Numbered from the stretch's first letter, positions 18,265 through 28,604 are shown. The stretch: DNA of 64,000 nucleotides from Poindextera sp963719975 (GCA_963719975.1 CAVRED010000008.1:186001-250000); one strand, 5' to 3'. A program made the numbers and translations. The notes: generated from the letters alone by a model not told the origin.

Positions 18265-19713
18265 ATGGCCAAAACGGTTCTCGTCGTCGACGACGACCCG
18301 ACGCAACGACGGCTGATCCAGGCGGTGCTCGAGCGCGAAGGCTTGAGCGTCGCCCATGCCGAGACCGGCGAGCAGGCGATCGACCTCCTGGTCGCCGGCG
18401 GCGCCGCCGACGCCATCATGCTCGACCTCAACATGCCAGGACTGGGCGGGCTGGGGGCGCTGAAGGAGCTGCGCAGCCGCGGGTTCGGCCAGCCGGTGAT
18501 CGTGCTGACGGCGACGGGCGGCATCGACACGGTGGTCAAGGCCATGCAGGCCGGCGCTCAGGATTTCTTCGTCAAGCCGGCTTCGCCGGAGCGGATCATG
18601 GTCTCCATCCGCAACGCGCTGCAGATGGGCGACCTGAAGGGCGAGGTCGATCGGCTGAGCAAGAAGGCCAGCGGCCGCATCACCTTCTCCGACCTCATCG
18701 GTTCGTCGCCGGCGATGGCGCACGTCATGCGCCTTGGCGAGCGGGCGGCGAAGTCGCAGATCCCGATCCTCCTCTTGGGTGAGAGCGGCTCTGGCAAGGA
18801 GCTGATCGCGCGCGCCGTGCATGGGAGCTCTGAGCGCGCCGGCAAGCCTTTCGTTGCGGTCAACTGCGGCGCGATCCCCGAGAACCTCGTCGAGTCGATC
18901 CTGTTCGGCCACGAAAAGGGCAGCTTCACCGGCGCCACCGACAAGCACCTTGGCAAGTTCCAGGAGGCGAATGGCGGCGTGCTCTTCCTCGACGAGATCG
19001 GGGAGCTGCCGCTCGACATGCAGGTCAAACTGCTCCGCGCGTTGCAGGAGGGCGAGATCGACCCGATCGGGTCGAAGCGGCCGACGCGCGTCGACGTGCG
19101 CATCATCTCGGCCACCAACCGCGACCTCGCCCAACAGGTCGCCGAGGGCCGCTTCCGCGAGGACCTCTACTATCGCCTGAACGTCTACCCGATCGACCTG
19201 CCGCCGCTGCGCGCCCGGCGCGAGGACATCCCCGGCCTGATCGACCACTTCGTCCGCCGCTTCAACGTCGAAGAGGGCAAACGGGTGCAAGGGGTCAGCG
19301 CGGAGACGATGGCCATGCTGCAGGCGCACGAATGGCCGGGTAACGTTCGCCAGCTGGAGAACGCCGTCTACCGCGCGATCGTCCTGGCCGACGCCCCCTA
19401 TCTGCAGCCCTACGACTTCCCGGCCATCTCGGGCGTGAACGCCCCAGCGCCGGACGCCGCCGAGCGCGCGGCCGCGACCGGCGCCCCCGATCTTCTCGCC
19501 GACCTGCCCGCCGACTCGCCGGTTCGGATCCTCGACGACCGCGGACACCTGCGCACGCTCGAGGAGATCGAGCGAGATCTCATCCAGCTGGCGATCGAGA
19601 TCTACTCCGGCCACATGAGCGAGGTCGCACGGCGCCTCGGGATCGGCCGCTCGACGCTGTATCGCAAAGTGCGCGAGCAGGGCCTGGACGTGGCGCTCGA
19701 CGAAGCGGTCTAG
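18265..19713 (+). CDS. tacA: Sigma-54 dependent response regulator TacA
   Basis: An NtrC-class activator of 482 residues. Receiver domain 4-120 has Asp10-Asp11, the phosphoacceptor Asp54 and Lys104. The AAA+ domain has Walker A GESGSGKE (172-179), the sigma-54 contact loop GSFTGA (219-224) and Walker B LFLDE (240-244). A Fis-type helix-turn-helix ends the protein (SEVARRLGIGRSTLYRKVREQG). Starting at MAKTVLVVDDDPTQRRLIQ puts the phosphoacceptor at 54, as in Caulobacter TacA, which is phosphorylated by the ShkA-ShpA relay and switches on stalk and staR genes. Orthology is inferred from this position and overall likeness. It stands alone, convergent with pseC, 4 bp apart. Confidence 0.82.
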   Translation: MAKTVLVVDDDPTQRRLIQAVLEREGLSVAHAETGEQAIDLLVAGGAADAIMLDLNMPGLGGLGALKELRSRGFGQPVIVLTATGGIDTVVKAMQAGAQDFFVKPASPERIMVSIRNALQMGDLKGEVDRLSKKASGRITFSDLIGSSPAMAHVMRLGERAAKSQIPILLLGESGSGKELIARAVHGSSERAGKPFVAVNCGAIPENLVESILFGHEKGSFTGATDKHLGKFQEANGGVLFLDEIGELPLDMQVKLLRALQEGEIDPIGSKRPTRVDVRIISATNRDLAQQVAEGRFREDLYYRLNVYPIDLPPLRARREDIPGLIDHFVRRFNVEEGKRVQGVSAETMAMLQAHEWPGNVRQLENAVYRAIVLADAPYLQPYDFPAISGVNAPAPDAAERAAATGAPDLLADLPADSPVRILDDRGHLRTLEEIERDLIQLAIEIYSGHMSEVARRLGIGRSTLYRKVREQGLDVALDEAV

Positions 19714-19717
19714 GCCG

Positions 19718-20896
19718 TCAAAGTCCGAGCACGCCGGCCAGCGCCGCGACCACGCGTTCAGGGTCGGAGTCGGCCATCGCCGGATAGAGCGGCAGGCTGA
19801 GGCAGCGCGCATAGTAGGCGTCGGCGCCCGGCAGATCGATCTCGCCATACCGATGGCGGTAGTAGGGATGACGGTGCACCGGGATGTAGTGCACCTGGCT
19901 CCCGATCCCCTTGGCCTTAAGCGCACCCATGACCGCGCCGCGGTCCAGGCCAAGCTGCTCGAAGTCGATGAGCACGGTGAAGAGGTGCAGCGCCGGGTCG
20001 CATCCGGCCGGCGGCGCGACGGCCTTGACCATCGGCGCGTAGCGGGCGAGCAGCCGCCAGTAGTCGAACGAAAGCGCACGGCGGCGGGTGGCGAACCGCG
20101 AGAGCTTGGCCAATTGGCTTAGGCCCAGCGCGCAGAGCACATCGGGCAGCCGGTAGTTGAAGCCCAGCGCCTGCATCTCGTAGGCCCAGGGCTCCGGCCT
20201 CGCGCGCGGGGTTTCGAACGCGACCGGATCGCGCACGATGCCGTGGCTGCGGAAGATCCGGAGTCGATCGGCGAGCGCGGCGTCCGGCGTGGTCACCATG
20301 CCGCCTTCGCCGGTGGTGATGGTCTTCACCGGATGAAAGGAGAAGCAGGCCAGCGCGGCGTGACGTCCATCGCCGACCTGCTCCGTCAGGTTGCCGAAGG
20401 TCATCGTCGTGCCGAGCGCATGGCAGGCGTCCTCGACGAGCGGCGCCGGATCGGCGAGGCGGCGGAGAGCGGGAAGATCGACGACGTTCCCCGCCAGATG
20501 CACCGGCAGCACGGCCGCCAGCCGCCGACCGCCGAGCCGCCGCAGCGCATGCTCGAGCGTCTCGGGCGTCATCAGCCCGGTCTCGGCGTCGACGTCGGCG
20601 AACACCACCTCCGCGCCCTGGTAGCGCGCGCAGTTGGCGGTGGCGGCGAAGGTGATCGCGGGCGCTATGACCACGTCGTCAGGACCCACGCCCAGCGCCA
20701 GCATGGCCAGATGCAGCGCCGCGGTGCCGCTGGAGCAGGCGACGGCGTGACGGGCCCCCACCGTCTCGGCGAAAGCCTGCTCGAACGCCTCGACGCGCGG
20801 GCCGGTGGTCAGGAAGTCGGCGCGCAGCGCCTCGGCGACCGCGGCGACGTCGTCGTCCTCGATGGTCTGGCGCCCATAGGGCAGGTCGTCAGCCAT
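19718..20896 (-). CDS. pseC: UDP-4-amino-4,6-dideoxy-N-acetyl-altrosamine transaminase PseC
   Basis: A PLP-dependent aminotransferase of the DegT/DnrJ/EryC1 family (392 residues) and second step in making CMP-pseudaminic acid. The PLP lysine is Lys191 in SFHPVKTITTGEGG; the opening MADDLPYGRQTIEDDD and the HxxPVHRHPYYRH segment are PseC-like. It overlaps pseB by 8 bp and follows it in the operon. Caulobacter FlmB is the equivalent enzyme, needed for flagellin glycosylation and motility. Later Pse steps (pseH, G, I, F) are not here. Confidence 0.92.
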   Translation of the reverse strand: MADDLPYGRQTIEDDDVAAVAEALRADFLTTGPRVEAFEQAFAETVGARHAVACSSGTAALHLAMLALGVGPDDVVIAPAITFAATANCARYQGAEVVFADVDAETGLMTPETLEHALRRLGGRRLAAVLPVHLAGNVVDLPALRRLADPAPLVEDACHALGTTMTFGNLTEQVGDGRHAALACFSFHPVKTITTGEGGMVTTPDAALADRLRIFRSHGIVRDPVAFETPRARPEPWAYEMQALGFNYRLPDVLCALGLSQLAKLSRFATRRRALSFDYWRLLARYAPMVKAVAPPAGCDPALHLFTVLIDFEQLGLDRGAVMGALKAKGIGSQVHYIPVHRHPYYRHRYGEIDLPGADAYYARCLSLPLYPAMADSDPERVVAALAGVLGL

Positions 20897-21950
20897 GGCC
20901 GGCCAGCAGCGCCTTCAGGCCGGCGGCGTCCAGCCACTCGCGGTTCGTGTCGCTGGCGTAGACAAACCCGTCAGGCACGGCGCGGCCCTCCGCGGCGCTG
21001 AACGGCATGCGCAGATATTCGACAAACTCGGGCTCGATCACGTAGCGGTCGGCAAGCTCGCTCGTCATCCGCGCGTCGTCGCCGGAGATCATCATCTCGT
21101 GCAGCTTTTCGCCCGGGCGGATTCCGACCGTGCGGTGCGGCAGCCCCGGCGCGAGGGCGGCCGCCACGTCGGTCATCTTCATCGAGCCGATCTTGGGGAC
21201 GAAGATCTCGCCGCCGCGCATGAGCTCGAGCGATGAGAGGACGAAATCGACCCCTTGGTCGAGGGAGATCCAGAACCGGGTCATGCGGGGGTCGGTGATG
21301 GGGATCTCGGCCGCGCCCTCGGCGGCGAGCTTGAGGAAGAGCGGCGCGACCGAGCCGCGCGAGCCGGCCACATTGCCGTAGCGCACCACCGAAAAGCGCG
21401 TTCCGATGTCGCCGGCAAGATTGTTGGCGGCGACGAAGGTCTTGTCCGACGCGAGCTTGGTTGCGCCGTAGAGATTGATCGGGTTGCACGCCTTGTCGGT
21501 CGAAAGCGCGACCACGCGTCGAACACGGTTGGTGAGGCTGGCCCAGACCACGTTCTCGGCGCCCAGCACGTTGGTGTGGATGCACTCCGACGGATTGTAC
21601 TCGGCCGCGGGCACCTGCTTGAGCGCCGCGGCGTGGATCACGACGTCGACGCCGCGTAGCGCCAGCGTCAACCGCTCGCGATCGCGCACGTCCCCGAGGA
21701 AGAATCGCATCCGGCCGTAGTCCGCCGTCGAGAAGGCGGCGCGCAGCTCGGTCTGCATCTCGTACTGTTTGAGCTCGTCGCGGCTGAAGACGATCAGCTT
21801 GCGCGGCGCCTGCTCGGCCAGGACCCGCCGCACGAACTGGCGGCCGAACGAGCCGGTTCCGCCGGTGACCAGCACAACCTGACCCTCGAGGACCTGGGTC
21901 CTGGGTGCAAAGGAGCGGAGCGAAACGCCGCTGTCGGGCAAGGACGCCAT
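20889..21950 (-). CDS. pseB: UDP-N-acetylglucosamine 4,6-dehydratase (inverting) PseB
   Basis: The first committed enzyme of pseudaminic acid synthesis, a hexameric short-chain dehydrogenase that removes water from UDP-GlcNAc and inverts C5. The NAD(P) loop GGTGSFGRQF, the LSTDKACNPINLYGATK stretch with the Asp-Lys pair and Tyr-x3-Lys, and the C-terminal KLHEMMISGDDARM segment are diagnostic. The start at 21950 (MASLPDSG) is shorter than the maximal frame, which opens at 22001. FlmA of Caulobacter is the orthologous type. First gene of a pseB-pseC pair. Confidence 0.93.
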   Translation of the reverse strand: MASLPDSGVSLRSFAPRTQVLEGQVVLVTGGTGSFGRQFVRRVLAEQAPRKLIVFSRDELKQYEMQTELRAAFSTADYGRMRFFLGDVRDRERLTLALRGVDVVIHAAALKQVPAAEYNPSECIHTNVLGAENVVWASLTNRVRRVVALSTDKACNPINLYGATKLASDKTFVAANNLAGDIGTRFSVVRYGNVAGSRGSVAPLFLKLAAEGAAEIPITDPRMTRFWISLDQGVDFVLSSLELMRGGEIFVPKIGSMKMTDVAAALAPGLPHRTVGIRPGEKLHEMMISGDDARMTSELADRYVIEPEFVEYLRMPFSAAEGRAVPDGFVYASDTNREWLDAAGLKALLAGHG

Positions 21951-22060
21951 TCCTCCGGCGCGCGAATCACTCGCGGCCCCGATGAGCTTACCCTGGCGCA
22001 ACGGCCGCTTCCCCGAAACGTTCTGGGCGCTAGATTGGCCGGATCGGTGGGAGGATCATC

Positions 22061-22510
22061 ATGCGACGTCTGGCTTGCGCGGCGATCACCGTCGTTCTGG
22101 GCCTTGGCGGAACGGCGCTCGCCGCCGTGCAGACTGTCGCGGTCGTGCACAGCGCGTCCGCGACCTTTGGCGCCAGGCACACCATCGTCGTTCGCGCCAC
22201 GGTCGACCTGCCGAATTCGTGTTGGTCGAACCCGCGTTTCGCGGCGCCGGCGCGCGGCGTGCAGCCCGACGCGGACGGCGTCGTCTCGATCAGGATCGTC
22301 GCGGACACCGAGGAAGCTCCCGGCGTCATGTGCTCGATGATCTTTCGGCCCGGCGTGGTCGTCCCTGCGCTGCGCTGGACCCACTATCCGGCGCACGGTC
22401 TGAAGGCGGTGAGGTTGATCGGGTCGCGGACCCCGCTCGTCGCTGCTCTCGCGGAACGAGGGCGCGCCCGGAAGTTAGGACGTTCCGGCGCTCAGCCCGA
22501 CTCGGATTAA
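22061..22510 (+). CDS. Small secreted protein of unknown function
   Basis: A 149-residue protein with a clear signal peptide (MRRLACAAITVVLGLGG..., likely cleaved after ALA near residue 21). The mature part is beta-rich with two cysteines (SCWS near 53 and VMCS near 91) that could pair, and a basic C-terminal tail. I do not recognise a family. A Sec substrate in the periplasm or outside is likely. Divergent from pseB and 120 bp before the S53 protease gene; an operon with it is possible. Confidence 0.65.
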   Translation: MRRLACAAITVVLGLGGTALAAVQTVAVVHSASATFGARHTIVVRATVDLPNSCWSNPRFAAPARGVQPDADGVVSIRIVADTEEAPGVMCSMIFRPGVVVPALRWTHYPAHGLKAVRLIGSRTPLVAALAERGRARKLGRSGAQPDSD

Positions 22511-22632
22511 CCAGTCGCGTGGACCGGACCTTAACCCTTGTCGTTGAGATTGAGCGGTTGACGGCGTAAATGTTCGCCGACGCAACGGCCGCCGACGCGA
22601 AGGCTCGGCGGCGACATCCCGAGGGAGTTTGC

Positions 22633-23893
22633 ATGTTCCGCTTCGCGTCAGTGGCAGGCTTCGCCGCCGCCCTCGCCTTGGGCGGCGCCGCTTCGGCTCA
22701 GGTTTTCGTGTCCGGCAATGTGTTTCACGTGCGGGCCTGCCCCGAGGCCGCGCCCGGGATGGCGCGCTGCCATGCCCACATCGTGAGCGATGCGCGCGGG
22801 AGCCACCTGCTGAACCGCTTCATGCCGAACCGCTTCATGGCGGACCGTTTCATGCCGAACCGCAGGCGCGGGGGCTCGCCGCCGCCCGGCACCGCCGCCG
22901 CCGCCGCCGCCCGTGGTGCCGCAGGGCTACGGCCCGGCCGATCTCGCTTCGGCTTACGGCGTCACCACCTCCGGCAGTCCCAGCACGATCATCGCGATCG
23001 TGGACGCCTATGGCTACACGAACGCGGAGGCAGACCTCGGGGTCTATCGCTCGACCTACGGCCTGCCGCGCCTGCACGTCGGCCAACGGCTGCTTCGCGA
23101 AGTACAACGAGAGCGGCCAGAAGGGGCGCTATCCCCAGCAGAACACCGGCTGGGCCGAAGAGACGGCGCTCGATCTCGATATGGCCAGCGCCATGTGCCC
23201 GAACTGCAGGATCATCCTCGTCGAGGCCAATTCCGCCAGCTTCAACGACTTGGCGGCGGCGGAGAACATGGCCGCCGCCCTTGGCGCGCACGTGATCTCC
23301 AACAGCTACGGCGGCGGCGAGTTCGGGCTCGCAGGGCGTTGAGTCGGCGTACAATCACCCGGGCGTCGCCATAACGGCGAGCACGGGCGACAGCGGCTAC
23401 GGGCGGGTCGCGATTCCCCGCGACCTCGCCGCACGTCACGGCGGTGGGCGGGACCAGCCTCTCGCGCGCCTCCAACGCGCGCGGCTGGACCGAGACGGCC
23501 TGGTCCGGCGGCGGCAGCGGCTGCAGCAGAGTGTACGCCAAGCCGAGCTGGCAGAACGGATCCGCTGTGCACGATGCGCATGGAGGCGGACGTCTCGGCG
23601 GTCGCCGACCCGAACACTGGCGTCGCGGTGTATGCGCCGGAGAACGCCACGAGTCTCGGCCTGGATGGTCTTCGGCGGCACCAGCGTCGCCGCGCCGCTG
23701 GTCGGAGGTCTCTACGCCAACAACGGCGGCGCCGGTGAGCTACGGCAGCAACCCCTACGCCAACACTCCGGCGCTCAACGACGTCACCAGCGGCAGCAAC
23801 GGCCGCTGCGGCGGAACCTACTTCTGCACCGCCGGCGCTGGCTACGACGGCCCGACAGGGCTTGGGACGCCGAAAGGCGACACGGCCTTCTGA
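22633..23893 (+). CDS. S53 (sedolisin/kumamolisin) serine-carboxyl protease (frameshifted)
   Basis: An exported S53 peptidase reconstructed across three frames. A signal peptide (MFRFASVAGFAAALALGG...) and a short pro-part with RFMPN/RFMAD repeats lead into QGYGPADLASAYGV. The catalytic Glu and Asp occur in EETALDLD, the oxyanion Asp in ASTGDSGYG and the catalytic Ser in GGTSVAAP. The C-terminal calcium-site type segment TAGAGYDGPTGLGTP is present. About seven single-base insertions (near 22905, 23083, 23331, 23404, 23570, 23660 and 23735) each move the frame by +1, and all key residues survive. The pro-segment is only about 90 residues, shorter than usual. An orphan secretin follows. Confidence 0.85.
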
Positions 23894-24003
23894 TCGACGC
23901 GCCTTCGCCGCCCCAGCGGCGTTTGCGCGCGGAGTGCGCGGTCAAGACGACATCGCGACCGAACGGCGCCATAGTTCCGATTCGATCGCGGGTGCGTCCA
24001 ACC

Positions 24004-25560
24004 ATGCTTCCTGAACGCCGCCAAGCAGGGCCGCGCGGGCTCGGGGCCGCCGCACGCCTCCTGGCCGCGCTCGTTGGCTCTGGTCGCTCTCTGGCCGCGC
24101 TCAGCGCGCGCGCGCCGAGACGCAGCCGCCGGCCGTGCCGGCCGTCCTCACCGCCGTGTCGGCGGCCGAGCAGCCGGGCGGCCAGGCGATTGTGCTGCTG
24201 ACGTTCCAGCCGCTCGCGCCGCGATTCTCGATCATCGACAACGACTCGACGCGGCCCTCGATCGCCTTTGCGCTCTCGTCGCGCGGCGTGACCGCGGCAG
24301 CGCCGCAGGGCCTGCACGGCCTCCTGCGGGCCGTCGCCTTCGATCAGCAGGACACCGTCGAGATCCTGCATTTTGCGACCGCGGCCAAGGTGCGGATCAC
24401 CGCCACGCCGGTCGGGCCGAATGCGATCAGCCTGACGTTCGCGCCCGCGCCGGGGGCCGCCGCGCCGACGCCGGCCGCCGTCCAAGCGGTCGCGCAAACC
24501 ACGAGCATCGAGCGCCCGCCGGGCGAGGACGGGTTCGAGGTGGTGTTCCTGAAGTATGCGGACGTGAGCGAGGTCGTCGGCCTTTTGACCGAGGGCCTGA
24601 GCGTAAAGTCCAACGATGTCTTCTTGCCGCACGAACCGGCATTCGGCTCCGCCGGCATGGGCGGCGCCACCTTCGCGCCGGCCCCCTCGCAGGGCGACGA
24701 GGCCTCGACCGATCCGCTCGCTCAATCCGTCGACGACACCATCGCGATCGACCGCCGGCTGAACGCCATCATCCTCAAAGGCTCGCCGGAGCGGATCGCG
24801 CGCCTGAAGGAGAAGATCGCCGAGATCGACGTGCCCGTTCAGAGCGTGCTGCTCGAAACCGTCTTCGTCGAACTGGACGAGTCCGGCGCGAAGAACGTCG
24901 GGCTCGACTTCAACAACACCAACAATCAGATCGCCATCGCAACGTTCCAGACCGGGGCCTTCATCCCCGCGGGCGCGTCGACGGGTCACTCGCTGAGCAG
25001 CGTATCCTTGCAGGCGGCGATCTCCGCCCAGGTGCAGGCGGGTCACGGTCGGATCGTGTCGAAGCCGCGCATCTCCGCGCAGAGCGGTTCGACCGCAAAG
25101 ATCCTCACCGGCGATGCCCTGCCGATCCTGACGTCCATCGCCCTCTCCGGCGTGAACGCCGTCTCGCAGCAGGTTCAGTACGTGAACGTCGGTGTCACGC
25201 TGCAGATCGCGCCCCGGGTCAGCGACGACGGCTTCGTGACCTCGCATGTGTTCTGCGTGGTCTCCAGCGTAACCGGCACCTCGCAAGGCTATCCGACGAT
25301 CAGCCAGCGCGAGGCCGAGACGTCGGCCACCGTGCGCGACGGAGAGACGTTCGTCATCGGCGGCCTGACCGAGGAGAGCGAGATCACCTCCAACCTCGGA
25401 CTGCCCGGGATCAACAAGGTGCCGATCCTGTCCGACCTGCTTGGGCTTGCGCACGGGGACGCGGTCGAAGACCGAGCTCTACATCGTGGTCACGCCGCAC
25501 ATCGTTGGCCGGCCCGGAGCGGTGGCGATCCCGGCCGCCGTCGCCGCACAGACCAACTGA
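24004..25560 (+). CDS. Secretin domain outer-membrane protein (frameshifted)
   Basis: A type II/III secretion or type IV pilus secretin-like protein of about 510 residues. A signal peptide region (ALVALWPRSARA) is split by frameshifts near 24070 and 24120. Residues after it form an N-terminal beta domain, then a ring-building domain (VVFLKYADVSEVVGLLTEG ... RRLNAIILKGSPERIARLKEKIAEID), then the secretin channel (VQSVLLETVFVELDESG to FVIGGLTEESEITSNLGLPGINKVPILSDLLG). The final segment TELYIVVTPHIV lies one frame on after an extra base near 25465. Secretins form gated outer-membrane rings. No other secretion gene is nearby, but the S53 protease directly upstream is a possible client. Confidence 0.85.
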
Positions 25561-25578
25561 CGCGCGGACGCCGGTGGA

Positions 25579-26199
25579 TCAGGCCAGATTGTAGGCGCCG
25601 CCCTTCTCCAGCGAGCGTTGGAACGCTGGCCGCGCGTGCAGGCGCGCGAGGTAGGCGTCGAGGTTCGCGTAGTCGGCAAGCTTGCCGAACGCGCGCGCGA
25701 CCTCCATCACGAAGCTGACCTGCACGTCGGCGCCGGTGAAGTCGCCGAGAAGATACTCCCGCGCGCCCAGCGCGCCCGAGATGTAGCCGAGATGGTTTGC
25801 GGTTTCGCTCTCGATGCGCGGATGTAAGGGTTCGCCCGCCTCGCCCAGCCGCAGCACGTAGAGCCGCATCATCAGGGGCAGCATCGCCGAGCCCTCGGCG
25901 TAGTGCAGCCACTCGAGATAGGCGACATGGTCCTTGGACTTGGCCGCCGGCTGCAGCCGGCCGCCGCCATAGCGGTCGACGACATATTCGACGATCGCGC
26001 CGGATTCGGCGATCCGGTTGTCATCGTCCTCAAAGACCGGCGACTTGCCGAGCGGGTGAACGGCCAGGAGCTCCGGCGGCGCCAGGTTGGTCGTCGCGTC
26101 GCGCTGGTAGCGGACGATCTCGTAGGCCAGCCCGAGCTCCTCCATCAGCCAGAGGATGCGCTGAGAGCGGGAGTTGTTGAGATGATGGACCTTGAGCAT
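25579..26199 (-). CDS. Glutathione S-transferase family protein
   Basis: A 206-residue cytosolic GST. The thioredoxin-like N-domain holds VHHLNNSRSQRILWLMEELGL (the Ser/Asn catalytic region), the cis-proline in LGKSPVFED and the glutathione-contacting ESGAIVEYV. A helical C-domain follows with FTGADVQVSFVME and the family N-capping box. It resembles the bacterial GstA-like GSTs found next to unrelated genes. Convergent with the secretin gene (18-bp gap). Substrate unknown; intact. Confidence 0.93.
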   Translation of the reverse strand: MLKVHHLNNSRSQRILWLMEELGLAYEIVRYQRDATTNLAPPELLAVHPLGKSPVFEDDDNRIAESGAIVEYVVDRYGGGRLQPAAKSKDHVAYLEWLHYAEGSAMLPLMMRLYVLRLGEAGEPLHPRIESETANHLGYISGALGAREYLLGDFTGADVQVSFVMEVARAFGKLADYANLDAYLARLHARPAFQRSLEKGGAYNLA

Positions 26200-26272
26200 A
26201 ACGAGCGCTTCCTGGGTGGCGTATCGCCGCTAGGCTATCCACCCCGAAGCCGCCGCGCGCAAGCGCGCTGGC

Positions 26273-26698
26273 TTAGGGCAGGAACCGTCTCGGCAGCGCG
26301 GCGATCTCGTCCGGCGTGAGCTTGTGAAGGCCGCTGACCGGGCAGCGCTGAGGCATGCCGATGTCGTGGATGCTCACCTCAGCCTGGATCGGCTCGCAGA
26401 TCCAAGGGTCGCCGCCGGCCGACCGCAACCGGAACCCTTGCTTGAAGCTGAGCCCGACGCAGTCGGTCATCAGATCCATGCGCCAGACATCACTGACGCC
26501 AACCCGCACGTAGATCGTGCGGTCGTTCGGCGCGTTGAAGCCGTTGATGTTGTGGACATAGAGGCACTGTTGCTGGTGCGGCGGCGTCTGGGCGCTGGCG
26601 AACGACGACGCCAAGGCCGCAATCGCGAGCGCGAATGCCGCAAGGCCGAGCCGGATCGGATTTGTCTGAGTGCTGGACACGGGGACGGTCTCCCTCAA
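26273..26698 (-). CDS. Secreted DUF6491-like protein
   Basis: A 141-residue protein with an N-terminal signal peptide (RLGLAAFALAIAALASSFASA, cleavage after ASA). The mature part has four cysteines (CLYV, DCVGL, WICEP, RCPV) and the pattern CLYVHNINGF...DRTIYVRVG...Y/WRMDL..DCVGL..., ending KLTPDEIAALP, which I associate with DUF6491. Function unknown; periplasmic location likely. It is on the same strand as the GST with a 73-bp gap. Confidence 0.7.
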   Translation of the reverse strand: MRETVPVSSTQTNPIRLGLAAFALAIAALASSFASAQTPPHQQQCLYVHNINGFNAPNDRTIYVRVGVSDVWRMDLMTDCVGLSFKQGFRLRSAGGDPWICEPIQAEVSIHDIGMPQRCPVSGLHKLTPDEIAALPRRFLP

Positions 26699-26726
26699 TC
26701 TCTGGTGGCGCGGTGCGCCGCCAAGC

Positions 26727-28568
26727 CTATCTCAAGGCGTCTGCCTGAACCCTGGCTGAACGCGCAAGCGCGCCGTTCTCGCCGCATGGCGAAGCGCCCG
26801 GGATCGACGAGTCGCTGCGAGCGCGGCCGGCAACGGCGAGGGCAGCGCCCAGTGCGATCGCCGCCACGTGCTCGGCGAGCAGCGGCGCGGCGCAGAATCC
26901 CCTCGAACCCAGCCCGCTAAGAACGAACAGCCCGCCGGCGCCGGCCGCGCCCGCGATGGGCAGGAAGTCGGGCGTCACCGCGCGGACGCTGGCGCGTCCC
27001 GAGAACCCCGCCGCTTCCAGGCGGCGGGCAAGCGACCGGCGCGCTCAACGCGAGACGGTCGAGGTTGCGCCGGTGGTCGCGGCGGCGGACGTCGACGCCG
27101 GCGTCGTCGCGGTCGTGCGTGGCGCCGATGAGGACGCCCTCGCGCGTCGGAATGGCGTAGCCCGCGCCGATCAGGGCCGGCGGCGGCGCAACCGCCGCCA
27201 TGCTGACCTGGCCCCTCAGCGGCGCGAGCGGCGCGCCGGGGAGCAGCTGCGCCGCGTCCGGGCCGTTGGCGATGAACACCAGCTCCGCGGTCGCGATCTC
27301 TGACCCCGACAGCGTCGCGAAGACGCCAGACCGCGCCGTGGGGCTCGATCGCGTGCACGGCGGCCCGGGCGTGCTCGGCCTCGGAGAGCCAATCGGCAAG
27401 CACGAGCGCGCGGCTCGACCACGCAGGCGTCGCGCAAGAAGAGGCCGCCGCCCGAGACCGGCTCGCCCAGCGCGGCCGACAGCGCCTCGACGCTCAGGCG
27501 CTCCACCGCGCCGGGTTCGAACAGCGGGCTTTCCGCGACCTTGTCGAAGCGGCCGGCGATCCTTCGGGCCGACCTCCAGCTGCAGCACGCCGCGCGCGAT
27601 GCACCGCGCCAGGGGTCAAGGCGAATAGGTCCGCGGCGCGCGCCAGGGCCTGTGCGTAGAGCGCGCCGATCGGGCCGCTGCCGGCGTCGAGCCTCGGCAT
27701 GACCAGCGCGGCCGGGTTGCCGGACGCGCCGGCGCCCGGTGTAACCGCCTCGACGACGAGCGGCGTGACGCCAAGCCGGCGCAGCGCCCGGGCGAGGGCG
27801 GCGCCGGCGACGCCGGCCCCGATGATCGCTGCGCTGGGTCCCCGCCGCCGCCGGGCCGAGGGCGAAGCCGTCAGCCTGGCCTCCAGCCGCTCCCGCTTGG
27901 CCCCGAAGCCGGGCTTCTTCTCGACCGCAAAGCCGTTCGCCTCGAGCCCGCGCCGCACCACGCCGGAGACCGTGAAGGTGGCGAGGCGCGCGCCGGGCGC
28001 GGACCTGCGCGCGACCGCGGCGAGCACCGCGTCCGACCACATGGCCGGATTGCGCGACGGCGCGAAGCCGTCGAGGAACCAGGCGTCGGCGACGCCCGGT
28101 CCAGGCGGCGAGCGCCGTCTTCGACGTCCATGACCGCCACGTCGAGAACAGCATCGAACGCCGGCAAGCTCGATGCGGTGGAAATCCTTGGGCCCGCCGC
28201 GGCCACGCGGCCAGAAGCGCGGACGCGGCGTCGCCGACCTCGGGGAAGGCGGCGAGGGCGCGGCGGGCATCGTCGCGCGCAAGGGGGAACGCCTCGACGG
28301 AGAAGACGTGCAGGCGCGCGCCGGGTGGTCGCCTACGGCGCCAGAGATCGAGCAGGGCCGCGACGTTCAGCCCGGTCCCGAATCCGAGCTCGCCGACGAC
28401 GAAGGCGTCCTTGCCCGCCCAGGCCTCGGGCAGGCCGCAGCCGGCCAGGAAGACGGCCCGCGCCTCGGCCAGGCCGCCGGACCTGGAATGGTAGAGATCG
28501 TCGAATCGGAGCGAGCGGAGGACGTCGCCGTCCCAGGCGACGCGCGGCGCGGAGGACGGGCGGGTCAT
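26727..28568 (-). CDS. mnmC: tRNA mnm5s2U biosynthesis bifunctional protein MnmC (heavily frameshifted)
   Basis: A bifunctional enzyme finishing the wobble modification mnm5s2U34. The N-terminal MnmD methyltransferase part shows DDLYHSRSGGLAEARAVFL, ELGFGTGLN and AWFLDGFAPSRNPAMW. The C-terminal FAD-dependent oxidase part shows AAIIGAGVAGAALARAL, GASGNPAALVMPRLD and the end ALTPDFLPIAGAAG-type motif before GLFVLSGLGSRGF. The coding sequence runs through all three minus frames with about nine changes, each in the direction of a single inserted base, and no segment is missing. The start at 28568 (MTRPSSAPRVAWDGD) is the first ATG. Probably intact in the real genome. Confidence 0.85.
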
Positions 28569-28604
28569 GGGGCGAGCCAACGCCGCCGGACGCCCAAACG
28601 CAAG

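Noticed and set aside
18214..20079. Long minus-strand open frame over tacA joined to pseC sequence
   Set aside because: Antisense shadow; tacA on the plus strand has full receiver, AAA+ and HTH motifs.
23784..25454. 556-codon minus-strand open frame across the secretin gene
   Set aside because: Arg/Gly/Asp-rich composition typical of antisense shadows; the plus strand encodes a clear secretin.
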